The notes beneath the pieces are model-generated. The model made no database searches. It was not told the origin of the DNA and worked only from the letters and a program-made list of their open reading frames with translations. The position numbers were made by a program, and so were the translations under genes. A stretch of DNA of 64,000 nucleotides. It comes from Brevundimonas vesicularis NBRC 12165 (GTDB lineage: Bacteria; Pseudomonadota; Alphaproteobacteria; Caulobacterales; Caulobacteraceae). The stretch is from positions 29,019 through 93,018 of the forward strand of contig NZ_BCWM01000014.1 in the NCBI RefSeq assembly GCF_001592205.1, given 5' to 3'. Positions 17,535 through 25,376 of the stretch are shown one piece after another (the stretch's first letter is position 1; each line of letters starts with the position of its first letter).

Positions 17535-18029
17535 CTAACTCGCAACACTGGTGCGCCTTCGTTTAGCAATCTCTAGATCAGCACGAGCGATGGTTCTTAT
17601 TTTCTTTTGAGCATTCGCGATGTATCCGTAACCCTCGTCTAGTTGACCCTCCCAAGTCGTCTCTTGTTTTTGAAGATTGACCCACAACTGCGATATTACT
17701 TCTGCAACCTCCTCATCAAGAAGCCACGTCTCTGCTGCGATGCGCCGCCGCACCTCATCTCTAGCTTTTCGATACCGTGCATTGAGCTCCACGAGCCGGT
17801 CTGCAGGCACCTTTTCTCTGACGATTGCGGCATCAAACTGCTCGCTATGCCATTCGAGCATGTCATGTAGCCCTTCAAAAACTACGGTGTAGGCTGTGGC
17901 CTTTCGCTCCCACGATCGCTCCTTATAAAAGCGCTTAAGAGTCCACCCTGTAGCTAACCACGCACCAGCAAATCCAATCAGCGGCGCGATTAGTGTAATC
18001 AGCAGCTTCAGCGCTTCCTGCCATATCAT
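17535..18029 (-). CDS. Membrane-anchored protein of unknown function
   Basis: The 164-residue protein has one N-terminal transmembrane helix (ALKLLITLIAPLIGFAGAWLATGW), then a long charged, helix-forming cytoplasmic part (YKERSWERKATAYTVVFEGL; LVELNARYRKARDEVRRR), probably coiled coil. I do not recognise the family. The DNA is visibly less GC-rich than its neighbours and codon choice is mixed, which suggests recent transfer. It sits between a REP-like repeat and queG. Upstream promoter is not evident. Confidence 0.6.
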   Translation of the reverse strand: MIWQEALKLLITLIAPLIGFAGAWLATGWTLKRFYKERSWERKATAYTVVFEGLHDMLEWHSEQFDAAIVREKVPADRLVELNARYRKARDEVRRRIAAETWLLDEEVAEVISQLWVNLQKQETTWEGQLDEGYGYIANAQKKIRTIARADLEIAKRRRTSVAS

Positions 18030-18169
18030 CGTCGTTTCCTTGCTCGCTGGATGCCGAAGCTAGCCTTTGTTCACGAGCGCATACTAGCGACCCGCATTCA
18101 GTGAGCGTCGTGGCGCTGCGGCAGCCTATCATTTCGAGAGTGCAGCAGCTCTATGCTATCCCCCGCCCC

Positions 18170-19279
18170 GTGTCCGACCGCCTGAAAACCTTCATCCGCC
18201 AGCGCTCGGCCGAGCTCGGCTTCGATGTCTGCCGGTTCGCCTCGGCGGCCGACGCCTGGCCGGCGGGCGAGCGGCTGCGTCATTTCGTGGACGAGGGCCG
18301 GCATGGCGACATGGAATGGATGGAGACGACGCTGGATCGCCGCCAGCATCCGACCGCCATGTGGGACGAGGCCCGGACCGCCATCGTCCTGGGCATGAAC
18401 TACGGGCCGGAGAACAACCCGCTGGATCAGCTGGCTGACCGTTCGGCCGGCTACATCTCGGTCTATGCGCGCGGCGACGACTACCACGAGGTCATCAAGG
18501 GCCGGCTTAAACAGCTGGCGGGCCAGATCGCGGCGCGCAACGGCGCGGACATCAAGGTCTTCGTCGACACCGCCCCCCTGATGGAAAAACCGCTGGCCCA
18601 GCGCGCTGGCCTGGGCTGGCAGGGTAAACACACCAATCTGCTCAGCCGCACCCACGGCAACTGGCTGTTCCTCGGGACCATACTGACCGCCGCCGAGATC
18701 GAGCCCGACGCGGCCGAGACCGAACACTGCGGCCGCTGCACCGCCTGTCTCGACGCCTGCCCGACGAACGCCTTTCCCGCCCCGTTCCAGCTCGACGCCC
18801 GGCGCTGCCTGTCCTACCTGACCATCGAGTTCGCCGGTCCCTGGCCCGAGGAGTTCCGCACCCTGACCGGATCGCGCATCTATGGCTGCGACGACTGTCT
18901 GGCGGTCTGTCCTTGGAACAAGTTCGCGCAGGAAGCGCGCGAAATCCGGCTGGCGCCCCGCCCGGCTTTTCAAAGCCCGCGCCTGCACGACCTGCTGGCG
19001 CTGGACGACGCCGCCTTCCGCGCCCTGTTCACCAAGAGCCCGGTCAAGCGGATCGGCCGCGACCGCTTCCTCAGGAACGTCCTCTACGCCGTCGGCAACT
19101 CGGACGACGCCTCCCTGATCGCCCCGACGAAGGCCTTGCTGGACGACCCCTCGCCCCTCGTCCGCAGTGCCGCCGTCTGGGCCCTGTCGCAAATGACGCC
19201 GCCCGACGACTTCGCGGCCCTGGCCAAGTCGACGACCGAGACCGATCCTCAGGTTTTAAGCGAATGGCGGCGCGCTTGA
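18170..19279 (+). CDS. queG: Epoxyqueuosine reductase QueG
   Basis: QueG reduces epoxyqueuosine in tRNA to queuosine using cobalamin and two [4Fe-4S] clusters. The protein (about 369 residues) has both ferredoxin-like motifs: CGRCTACLDACPTNAF and CDDCLAVCPWNKFA. The cobalamin domain contains the family segment GLGWQGKHTNLLS. A C-terminal HEAT-like repeat follows (LLDDPSPLVRSAAVWALSQM). The start is uncertain: GTG codons at 18101 and 18170 are both possible and neither has a clear ribosome binding site. The later one begins SDRLKTFIRQRSAELGFD, which matches the usual N-terminus. Confidence 0.93.
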   Translation: MSDRLKTFIRQRSAELGFDVCRFASAADAWPAGERLRHFVDEGRHGDMEWMETTLDRRQHPTAMWDEARTAIVLGMNYGPENNPLDQLADRSAGYISVYARGDDYHEVIKGRLKQLAGQIAARNGADIKVFVDTAPLMEKPLAQRAGLGWQGKHTNLLSRTHGNWLFLGTILTAAEIEPDAAETEHCGRCTACLDACPTNAFPAPFQLDARRCLSYLTIEFAGPWPEEFRTLTGSRIYGCDDCLAVCPWNKFAQEAREIRLAPRPAFQSPRLHDLLALDDAAFRALFTKSPVKRIGRDRFLRNVLYAVGNSDDASLIAPTKALLDDPSPLVRSAAVWALSQMTPPDDFAALAKSTTETDPQVLSEWRRA

Positions 19280-19323
19280 GGTCTAGGTCCCGCTTCGCAG
19301 CGAGTCGACGGATTGCGTGAGGG

Positions 19324-19839
19324 TCACCCCATCGCCGTGCCGACGCCCGATCCGCCGCCGGGCACCTTGGCCACGTCGAGCAGTTTCAAGCGGAAGATCA
19401 GCACCGAGTTGGCGGGGATCTTGGGATTGCCCTGCTCGCCATAACCCAGCTCGGGCGAGACATAGAGCAGCCATTCGTCGCCGACGCGCATCTTCTGCAG
19501 CGCCTCGGTCCAGCCCTTGACCACCTCCTCGGGCGTGAACACCGCCGGCGCCCCGCGCGCGAAGGAACTGTCGAACACGCTGTTGTCGACCAGCTTGCCC
19601 TCGTAATCGACCTTGACCAGGTCGTTACGGTCCGGGCTGACGCCGCCGGCCGGTCCCGCCTGCACCACCTTGTATTGCAGGCCGCTCGGCAGGGTTTGGA
19701 CGCCCTCTTCCTTGGCGTTCTTCGCCATGAAGGCGGCCGCCTCGGCCTTGCCCGCGTTCGGATCGACCGGCTCGGCCTGGCCGCAGCCCGACAGCAAGAA
19801 GGCCGCGACGATCGCCGCCTTACCCCATCCGAAGTTCAT
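19324..19839 (-). CDS. FKBP-type peptidyl-prolyl isomerase, lipoprotein
   Basis: The 171-residue protein has a lipoprotein signal (AAFLLSGCGQ, lipid cysteine at residue 19), a short N-terminal FkpA-like linker and a C-terminal FKBP domain (NDLVKVDYEGKLVDNSVFDSS; YGEQGNPKIPANSVLIFRLKLL). It catalyses proline isomerisation in the periplasm and may act as a chaperone. Its start lies inside the end of ilvA (20-base overlap), so it is probably co-translated with that gene. Confidence 0.9.
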   Translation of the reverse strand: MNFGWGKAAIVAAFLLSGCGQAEPVDPNAGKAEAAAFMAKNAKEEGVQTLPSGLQYKVVQAGPAGGVSPDRNDLVKVDYEGKLVDNSVFDSSFARGAPAVFTPEEVVKGWTEALQKMRVGDEWLLYVSPELGYGEQGNPKIPANSVLIFRLKLLDVAKVPGGGSGVGTAMG

Positions 19840-21022
19840 AGCCGCGTTCCTTCAAGGCCTCGCCGATCTCGTCGGCGTGGGCGCTATCGCGCGTTTCGAC
19901 CATGATGTCGAACTCGGCGCCCTTGGCCGGCACGTCCAGCGCCAGACGGTTGTGGACCACGTCGATGATGTTGCCGCCCAGGCCGCCGATCACCGCCGCC
20001 ATGGCCGACAACATGCCCGGCCGGTCGTCGCCCAGGATGCGATAGACGATTAATCTCCGCTCACGGACCATCTCGCGATTCAACACGACCGCCAGCATCC
20101 GTGCATCGATGTTTCCGCCGCACAGCTCCAGCCCGACCTTCATCCCCTCGAACCGCTCGGGATAGGCCAGAAGGGCCGCCAGACCGCCGGCGCCCGCGCC
20201 TTCGGACACCGTCTTCTCATAGGTGACATAGGTGGCGACGGCCCGTTCGAAATGCGCCTCCTCGCAGACGAAGACCTCGTCCACGAGCGGGTCGGCCAGG
20301 GCGAAGGGAATGTCGCCAACCGCCTTGATGGCGATGCCCTCGGCGATGGTCTGTCCGGTGCAGACCGGCGGCTTGCCCGCCCGTTTGGCGGTGAAGGACG
20401 GATAGCGGGCGGCCTCCACGCCAAAGACCTTGATGTCCGGCTTCATCGCTTTGGCCGCGATGGCGCAGCCCGCGATCAGCCCGCCGCCGCCGATGGGGAT
20501 GATCAGGGCCTCGACCTCGGGCGCATCCTCCAGAAGCTCGATCGCGCAGACGCCCTGACCCGCCACGATGCCTTCGTCGTCGAAGGCCGAGACGAAGACA
20601 TAGCCCTTTTCAGCTTCCAGCCGCTTGGCCGCCTCGGTCGAACCGGTGAAGTCCAGCCCCTCGATCACCACGGTCGCCCCGTGCGAGCGGGTGCCGTTGA
20701 TCTTGGCGAAGGGCGTGCCCTCGGGCATCACGATGGTCACCGGCACGCCCAGCCGTCCGCCGTGATAGGCCAGGGCCTGGGCGTGGTTGCCGGCGCTGGC
20801 GGCCACCACGCCGCGCTTCATCTCCTCGGGGCTCAGCATCAGCAGCCGGTTCAGGGCCCCGCGCTCCTTGAAGCTGCCGGTGAATTGCAAATTGTCGAAC
20901 TTCACCCAGACCTCGGCTCCGGTCAGCTGCGACAGCTTTCTGGAATAGCGGGTCGGGGTGCGGTCGACCGCGCCGGCGATCCGGGTGCGCGCGGCTTGGA
21001 TATCGGCGAAGGTGACGGTCAT
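19820..21022 (-). CDS. ilvA: Threonine ammonia-lyase
   Basis: The PLP enzyme deaminates threonine to 2-oxobutanoate, the entry to isoleucine synthesis. The 400-residue protein has the PLP lysine in FTGSFKERGA, the phosphate-binding loop IGGGGLIAG and one C-terminal ACT-like domain (RILGDDRPGMLSAMAAVIGG, about 330-400). It lacks the long double regulatory domain of E. coli IlvA. The start at 21022 (MTVTFADIQAAR) is the family start; the frame to 21169 is upstream shadow. ilvA overlaps the FKBP gene that follows. Confidence 0.92.
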   Translation of the reverse strand: MTVTFADIQAARTRIAGAVDRTPTRYSRKLSQLTGAEVWVKFDNLQFTGSFKERGALNRLLMLSPEEMKRGVVAASAGNHAQALAYHGGRLGVPVTIVMPEGTPFAKINGTRSHGATVVIEGLDFTGSTEAAKRLEAEKGYVFVSAFDDEGIVAGQGVCAIELLEDAPEVEALIIPIGGGGLIAGCAIAAKAMKPDIKVFGVEAARYPSFTAKRAGKPPVCTGQTIAEGIAIKAVGDIPFALADPLVDEVFVCEEAHFERAVATYVTYEKTVSEGAGAGGLAALLAYPERFEGMKVGLELCGGNIDARMLAVVLNREMVRERRLIVYRILGDDRPGMLSAMAAVIGGLGGNIIDVVHNRLALDVPAKGAEFDIMVETRDSAHADEIGEALKERGYELRMG

Positions 21023-21195
21023 ACGGGGCGTTTCCGAGCTGTCGCGCCTCGACGACTGGGCGCGTTGTCGGGCCTGTTTCGCGCGTTGTCGGGTCCGGGT
21101 CCAGAGGGGGAATCTTGAGCGTGGAAGTCGCCCGGCCTGTCGTGCGATAGTGAGGCCGTCGTCCCCCACGACCCCGAAATCCCGGAGGAAGCCCC

Positions 21196-21711
21196 ATGTC
21201 GATCCGTTCGTTCGCCGCCCCTGGCCTGGCTCTCGCCCTGACCGCCGCAGCGCTCTCCGCCTGTGCGCCCACTGCCGGCGGCGGCCTGCCGAACGGGGGC
21301 CCGGCCGCCTTCAACGAGGCCGATTTCGGCTGGTCTCAAATGCCCGGTCGCAACAGCATCCAGGGCCAGATCGCCTTCGCCCGGGACGGCAAGGCCTTCG
21401 ATTGCGTCGCCAGCGTCGGCCTGACGCCGGACACCCCCTACACCCGCGCCCGCATTCGCACCCTGTACGGTTCGACCCAGCGCGCAGCCGTGCCTGCCGC
21501 CGTCGTCCGCGCCCGCACCGTCGCCGACGCCAACGCCGACTATCGCAACTATGTCCGCTCCGAGCGGTGCGAGAACGGCCGTTTCCGCTTCGACGGCCTG
21601 CCCGACGGCGGCTGGTTCCTGATAGTGCCGGTCACCTCGGGCGATGCGCCCTTGGTGCTGATGCAGTCGGTGCAGACACGCGGCGGTCGAGTCGTCTCCG
21701 TCACCCTGTGA
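21196..21711 (+). CDS. Lipoprotein of unknown function
   Basis: The 171-residue protein has a lipobox (TAAALSACAP, cysteine near residue 22) after a hydrophobic signal, so it is exported and lipidated. The mature part includes GRNSIQGQIAFARDGKAFDC and RYRNYVRSERCENGRFRF-like segments. The last 40 residues (GLPDGGWFLIVPVTS) look like a beta-sandwich edge. This pattern occurs in carboxypeptidase-regulatory-like secreted proteins, but I cannot name the family. It is divergent from ilvA, with about 170 bases between starts. Confidence 0.7.
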   Translation: MSIRSFAAPGLALALTAAALSACAPTAGGGLPNGGPAAFNEADFGWSQMPGRNSIQGQIAFARDGKAFDCVASVGLTPDTPYTRARIRTLYGSTQRAAVPAAVVRARTVADANADYRNYVRSERCENGRFRFDGLPDGGWFLIVPVTSGDAPLVLMQSVQTRGGRVVSVTL

Positions 21712-21907
21712 CCCGCACGCCCCTTCTCACGAAGATGCGACCCCGGTAACGCGGATCGCCATCTTCTGACCACGAGCGCCCCGGACTGATCGCTGCTTCT
21801 GTGCGAGAGTTCGGGGAGCTTTTTTCTTGTCCCAACACAATATCATAGGATCCGAGGCCTTTACGCGAGGGCCTTCGGTCATCATCCGCAAATACAAGGC
21901 GGGCGGC

Positions 21908-22024
21908 ATGCGGCGTCGCCGGTCCAAGACCATCGCCACCTTCATCGCCGGCGCGGGCGCCATGCTGGTGGTGGGCGCCGTCGCCGTCGCGGCCGTCTAT
22001 GGCCCCGCCCTGGCGGGCGGCTGA
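21908..22024 (+). CDS. Possible 38-residue single-helix membrane protein
   Basis: A short open frame starts MRRRRSKTIATF and continues with one strong hydrophobic helix (IAGAGAMLVVGAVAVAAVYG). Positive N-terminus and single helix are what a small inner-membrane protein would show. There is no good ribosome binding site and a TTG at 21827 would give a longer version, so the call is tentative. Confidence 0.3.
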   Translation: MRRRRSKTIATFIAGAGAMLVVGAVAVAAVYGPALAGG

Positions 22025-22040
22025 CATTGCGGGCTGGCCG

Positions 22041-22574
22041 TCAGGCCAGCCACACCATCATGCGCGTATCGGCCTCGGCCCGACGCGCCCGGCTCCACGC
22101 CCGGCGCGTCTCGCCGGTGTAGAGGAAGCCCGCCTTTTCCAGCACGCGGCCAGAGGCCGGATTGTCGGCGAAATGTCCGGCGACCAGCGCCCGGCGCTTC
22201 CACTTGCGGCTGGCCCAGACCAGGGCGGCGTCCAGCGCCTCGGTGGCGAAGCCCCGACCCCAGTATTCGCGCCCGATCCAGTAGCCGGTTTCCGGCACCC
22301 GATCCTCGCCCTCGAACAGACCGATGACGCCGATGGGCCCCACGTCCTCATGGTCGATGACGAAGGTGTTGGCTCGCCTGGGATCTTGCGAGGCGACCTG
22401 CAGCACGAAGTCGTCGGCGTCGCGCATCTGGAACGGATGCGGCATCCGCTTGGTCATGCGCGCGATGTCCAGGTCGTTGGCCAGGGCGGCGATGCGCGGC
22501 GCATCCTGGGGCGCGGGCGCGCGCAGGATCAGGCGCCGGGTCTCGACGACAGGAGAGGTTTCGATGACGCACAT
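22041..22574 (-). CDS. GNAT family N-acetyltransferase (RimJ/RimL type)
   Basis: The 177-residue protein has the RimJ-like pattern: ETRRLILRAPAPQDAPRIA at the N-terminus, GPIGVIGLFE, the EYWGRGFATEAL acetyl-CoA loop and NPASGRVLEKAGF. It acetylates an amino group with acetyl-CoA; the substrate cannot be told. The start at 22574 (MCVIETSPVV) is chosen because the longer frame to 22643 adds no homology. It is downstream of rpmA behind a likely terminator. Confidence 0.85.
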   Translation of the reverse strand: MCVIETSPVVETRRLILRAPAPQDAPRIAALANDLDIARMTKRMPHPFQMRDADDFVLQVASQDPRRANTFVIDHEDVGPIGVIGLFEGEDRVPETGYWIGREYWGRGFATEALDAALVWASRKWKRRALVAGHFADNPASGRVLEKAGFLYTGETRRAWSRARRAEADTRMMVWLA

Positions 22575-22636
22575 GGGCGTTGCCTCGGATTGTCGACCAT
22601 CTCCTTGAAGGGCTCGGACGGTCTTCGAGGCGGGGA

Positions 22637-22670
22637 AACGCAAACAGGGAGCCTGGTGATCCAGACTCCC
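22637..22670 (-). terminator. Probable terminator of rplU-rpmA
   Basis: On the minus strand, GGGAGTCTGG and CCAGGCTCCC form a stem with one mismatch and an ATCA loop (22647-22670). It is followed by the T-rich TGTTTGCGTTT. It lies 72 bases past the rpmA stop. The T-tract is interrupted, so efficiency is uncertain. Confidence 0.55.
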
Positions 22671-22741
22671 CGCGGATTATCATCCCTGGTCCGGATCGGC
22701 TGCTGGCAGGAGCAACGCGATCCGGGAAGGTCCAGACTGCG

Positions 22742-23029
22742 TTACTCGGCGGCCATCGCCTGAGCGGCGTCGTCGTTGGCCGCGAGGATCGACACGTAAC
22801 AACGGCCGCCACGTTTGGTGGTGAATTTCACAGCGCCGTTCGTCAGGGCGAACAGGGTGTGGTCGCGGCCCATGCCCATGTTCTCACCGGCGTGGAAGGT
22901 GGTGCCGCGTTGGCGCACGATGATGTTGCCGGCCAGCACGCGCTCGCCGCCATACTTCTTCACGCCAAGGCGCTTCGACTCAGAGTCGCGACCGTTACGC
23001 GACGAACCACCGGATTTCTTGTGAGCCAT
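22742..23029 (-). CDS. rpmA: 50S ribosomal protein L27
   Basis: L27 is a 95-residue protein of the large ribosomal subunit whose N-terminus reaches the peptidyl transferase centre. The sequence starts [21 protein letters not shown], with no processed N-terminal extension, and includes [21 protein letters not shown]. It lies downstream of rplU in the standard order. Between them sits a structured RNA element (23054-23085), giving rpmA its own leader. Confidence 0.98.
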   Translation of the reverse strand: MAHKKSGGSSRNGRDSESKRLGVKKYGGERVLAGNIIVRQRGTTFHAGENMGMGRDHTLFALTNGAVKFTTKRGGRCYVSILAANDDAAQAMAAE

Positions 23030-23053
23030 CTTGCCGCTCCGTACTTTCTTGGT

Positions 23054-23085
23054 GCGCTACCGGCCTTTCGGCCTACTTGAGCGCG
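23054..23085 (-). promoter_or_regulatory. Structured RNA leader, copy 2, between rplU and rpmA
   Basis: Read on the minus strand, outer stem GCGCT/AGCGC encloses an internal loop (CAAGTA opposite GGT) and an inner stem GGCC/GGCC closed by a GAAA tetraloop. No T-tract follows, so it is not an intrinsic terminator. The rpmA ATG lies 24 bases downstream with GGAG in between. The copy upstream of the rsuA-like gene has the same outer stem and internal loop with changed inner-stem pairs, supporting a conserved RNA fold. Confidence 0.65.
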
Positions 23086-23125
23086 TCCGTAACTTAGGTC
23101 TGGCGCCGAGGCGCCGGTGAATGTC

Positions 23126-23680
23126 TTAGGCTTCGTCGCCGGCGGCTTCAGCCTTGGGCGTGGCCTTCTTCTTAGCCGGAGCCTTCTTGGCGGGAGCCGA
23201 GCTCTCGACCACGACGCCCTTGACCTCGGCGCCGTCCACGTCTGTCACGACCGTCTCGGTCGAACCCAGCGAGGAGGTGGCGTCACGAGCGGCCAGGTTG
23301 CGAGCGCGCAGGTTGATCTCGGCCTTGGTGGTCAGATCGACCTTGCCGTCCCACTTGGCGGTCTCGCCGGCGCCTTCGATGCCGGTGATGCGCAGGACCG
23401 ATTCCATCTGGCGATGGCCGTTCGTGCGGCGATAGCCCTGGCGACGGGTCTTCTTGAAGATCTTGATCTTCTCACCCTTGCGGGTCTCGACCAGGGTCGC
23501 GCCGACGAAGGCGCCGTCGATCAGGGGGGCACCCAGGGTCACGCCCTTGTCGCCGCCCAGCATCAGGACGCTGTCGAACTTCAGCTCGGCGCCGGCGTCG
23601 CCGTCGAGCTTTTCGACGACGATGGTGTCGCCCGGTTGGACCCGGTACTGCTTGCCGCCGGTCTTGATCACCGCGTACAT
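23126..23680 (-). CDS. rplU: 50S ribosomal protein L21 with long C-terminal extension
   Basis: The L21 core (about residues 1-105: MYAVIKTGGKQYRV; KIFKKTRRQGYRRTNGHRQ) is intact and binds 23S rRNA. The protein is 184 residues long instead of about 103. The extra part starts after the core, includes EINLRARNLAARD, and ends in an Ala/Lys-rich tail (APAKKAPAKKKATPKAEAA). Extensions occur in L21 of Caulobacteraceae-like organisms, as far as I recall. It is the first gene of the rplU-rpmA pair. Confidence 0.96.
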   Translation of the reverse strand: MYAVIKTGGKQYRVQPGDTIVVEKLDGDAGAELKFDSVLMLGGDKGVTLGAPLIDGAFVGATLVETRKGEKIKIFKKTRRQGYRRTNGHRQMESVLRITGIEGAGETAKWDGKVDLTTKAEINLRARNLAARDATSSLGSTETVVTDVDGAEVKGVVVESSAPAKKAPAKKKATPKAEAAGDEA

Positions 23681-23702
23681 GTTGAAGCCTCAGCGCAAAC
23701 GC

Positions 23703-23735
23703 AAAAAAAGATACGCCCCCGGAGAGGGCCCCGGC
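23703..23735 (-). terminator. Possible terminator upstream of rplU
   Basis: On the minus strand a GC-rich imperfect hairpin (GCCC/GGGC core) is followed by GTATC and seven T (23703-23709). It lies beyond the phosphoribosyltransferase stop (23841) and just before the rplU start. It could end the upstream transcript or act as an rplU leader attenuator. The stem is short. Confidence 0.35.
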
Positions 23736-23840
23736 GGCGAAGAGCGGCGACATATACGGAAGGGTGTCGGAGAGTCAACGCCGAACCGGGCGGAAATTCA
23801 GCCCCGGACGGATTATCCCCGCTGTCGCCGCGCCTTGAAC

Positions 23841-24374
23841 TCAGTCCAGGGCGCAGATGTCCGGCAGGCCCCTCAGCGTCCCGGCGTGGTCCAGGCCATA
23901 GCCAACCAGAAAGCGGTTCGGCGCCTCCCAGCCGACGAAGTCCGGCTCGGGCGCGCGGGGCTTGGGCCAAGGCTTCCTCGCGAAGACGCAGGTCAGCACT
24001 TCGGACGCGCCGGCGTCCTTGGCGATGCGCACGGCCTCGGCCAGCGACAGGCCGGTGTCGAACACGTCGTCCAGTATAAGGACGCGGCGGCCCGCGATCG
24101 GGCGCTGGAACGGCGCGTAGACGTCGATCCGGCCCCGGCTGGTCTGCTCGTCGCCGTAGGAGGCCAGCCACAGGGCGTCGAAACGGACGTTGCGGCCGAC
24201 GCGCGACAGGGCGCGGGTCAGGTCGGCGGCGAACCACAGGCCGCCGGTCAGCAGCACGGCGGCGACCGTATCGTCGTCGATGACGGGCGCGATGCGCTGG
24301 GCCAGGTCGGCGACGATGCGCGCCACCTCGGCCTCGGACAGAAGAACGGTCGGCGTCGGGGAGGGATCAGCCAT
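23841..24374 (-). CDS. hpt: Hypoxanthine phosphoribosyltransferase-like protein
   Basis: The 177-residue protein has the PRPP-binding signature VLILDDVFDTGLSL (about 104-117), the hypoxanthine-type C-terminal NRFLVGYGLD and VLLTGGLWFAADLTRAL near the N-terminus. It would convert hypoxanthine/guanine and PRPP to nucleotides in purine salvage. The start at 24374 (MADPSPTPT) is chosen; the frame to 24548 overlaps the upstream gene in shadow. It overlaps the zinc-ribbon gene stop by 8 bases. Confidence 0.85.
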   Translation of the reverse strand: MADPSPTPTVLLSEAEVARIVADLAQRIAPVIDDDTVAAVLLTGGLWFAADLTRALSRVGRNVRFDALWLASYGDEQTSRGRIDVYAPFQRPIAGRRVLILDDVFDTGLSLAEAVRIAKDAGASEVLTCVFARKPWPKPRAPEPDFVGWEAPNRFLVGYGLDHAGTLRGLPDICALD

Positions 24375-25305
24375 GATGCGAGGCCGATACCGCCTCACCA
24401 TGCCCCTTGTCCACAGCCCCGACCGGTCGCGCGTCGATCGGCGCGGCCGTGTTCGGCGCCTCGGCGCCGGGCGCCGTCGCCGAGCGCAGTCCTTGAGAGG
24501 TTTCGGCGGCGGGCTGCGTCGCGTGCGCGGGCGCGGCCTTCGCATCATGTCCGCCGTGTTCAGCTAGGGGGTTGGCAGGCGAAGGGCTGGCCGGCGCGAA
24601 GTCGACGCCGATCCCGGCCCCGTGGCCGCCCGGATCGGGGATCAGGGCGGCGAAACCCTGGACCTTGCCCGGCAGGACCGGCGCCGCGTCGATCTTTACG
24701 ATCTTGAACCCGACCTCGGCGCCGGCGGCGTCCAGCAGGGCCACGCGAATCGGTGGCGAGACGATCTCGACGTCGCGCACATTGCGGATGGCGCCGGACA
24801 CCACGACCATGCCGGGATGGTTCGGCGCAGCCTTGGCCGTCAGGGCTTCGAAGTCCAACCCGACCGGATTGACCGGCGCGCCGAAGAATTTGTAGGCCGA
24901 AGCGGCCCGGGGGAAGGCCTGAACGATCTCGACGCGGAACAGGAAGGCCGAAACGATCAGGCCGATGAAGACGCTGGCCAGACCCGCCCAGATCACGCCC
25001 TGGGTGGCGGCGCGGCGCAGCTTCTTCTGGCGATCGGCGCGGGCGCGGAACGCCCGGGGCAACTCCGGCGCCGGCGTTTCGGCCAGGCTGGCCGCGGTCG
25101 GCGCGGGATCGGGTTCGGGCGGGGTTGCAGGCGTGGCGGCGGCAGCGACCGCCGGGTCGGGCGTCAAGGTCAGTTCCAGCGGCTCGTCGGGTGTCGCGCG
25201 CCAGACTTCGCCGCACGATTGGCAGCGCACCTTGCGGCCTTCGGAGCCGATGGCTTCGTCACGAATGAAATAGCTGGTGGCGCAGGCGGGGCAGGTCAGT
25301 ATCAT
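24367..25305 (-). CDS. Zinc-ribbon (MJ0042-type) membrane protein with DUF3426-like domain
   Basis: The 312-residue protein begins with a zinc ribbon: CPAC (residues 5-8) and CQSC (about 29-32). A Pro/Ala-rich linker follows, then one transmembrane helix (GVIWAGLASVFIGLIVSAFLF, about 135-155) and a periplasmic domain (HPGMVVVSGAIRNVRD) like DUF3426. The end is Ala/His-rich. Proteins of this form are common in alphaproteobacteria next to ftsE and may link cytoplasmic and envelope events; function is unproven. It is divergent from ftsE, with 71 bases between starts, and precedes hpt. Confidence 0.8.
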   Translation of the reverse strand: MILTCPACATSYFIRDEAIGSEGRKVRCQSCGEVWRATPDEPLELTLTPDPAVAAAATPATPPEPDPAPTAASLAETPAPELPRAFRARADRQKKLRRAATQGVIWAGLASVFIGLIVSAFLFRVEIVQAFPRAASAYKFFGAPVNPVGLDFEALTAKAAPNHPGMVVVSGAIRNVRDVEIVSPPIRVALLDAAGAEVGFKIVKIDAAPVLPGKVQGFAALIPDPGGHGAGIGVDFAPASPSPANPLAEHGGHDAKAAPAHATQPAAETSQGLRSATAPGAEAPNTAAPIDARPVGAVDKGHGEAVSASHHG

Positions 25306-25376
25306 GTGGCTGACTGCGAGGCTGTCGCCCCCTCCCGTAAGGCGCGACGCCGCGCCCTGTTCCTGAAACACATACC

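Noticed and set aside
23054..23085. Interpretation of the rplU-rpmA hairpin as an intrinsic terminator
   Set aside because: No T-tract follows on the minus strand (ACCAAGAAAG), and the same structure occurs directly before a start codon at 12874.
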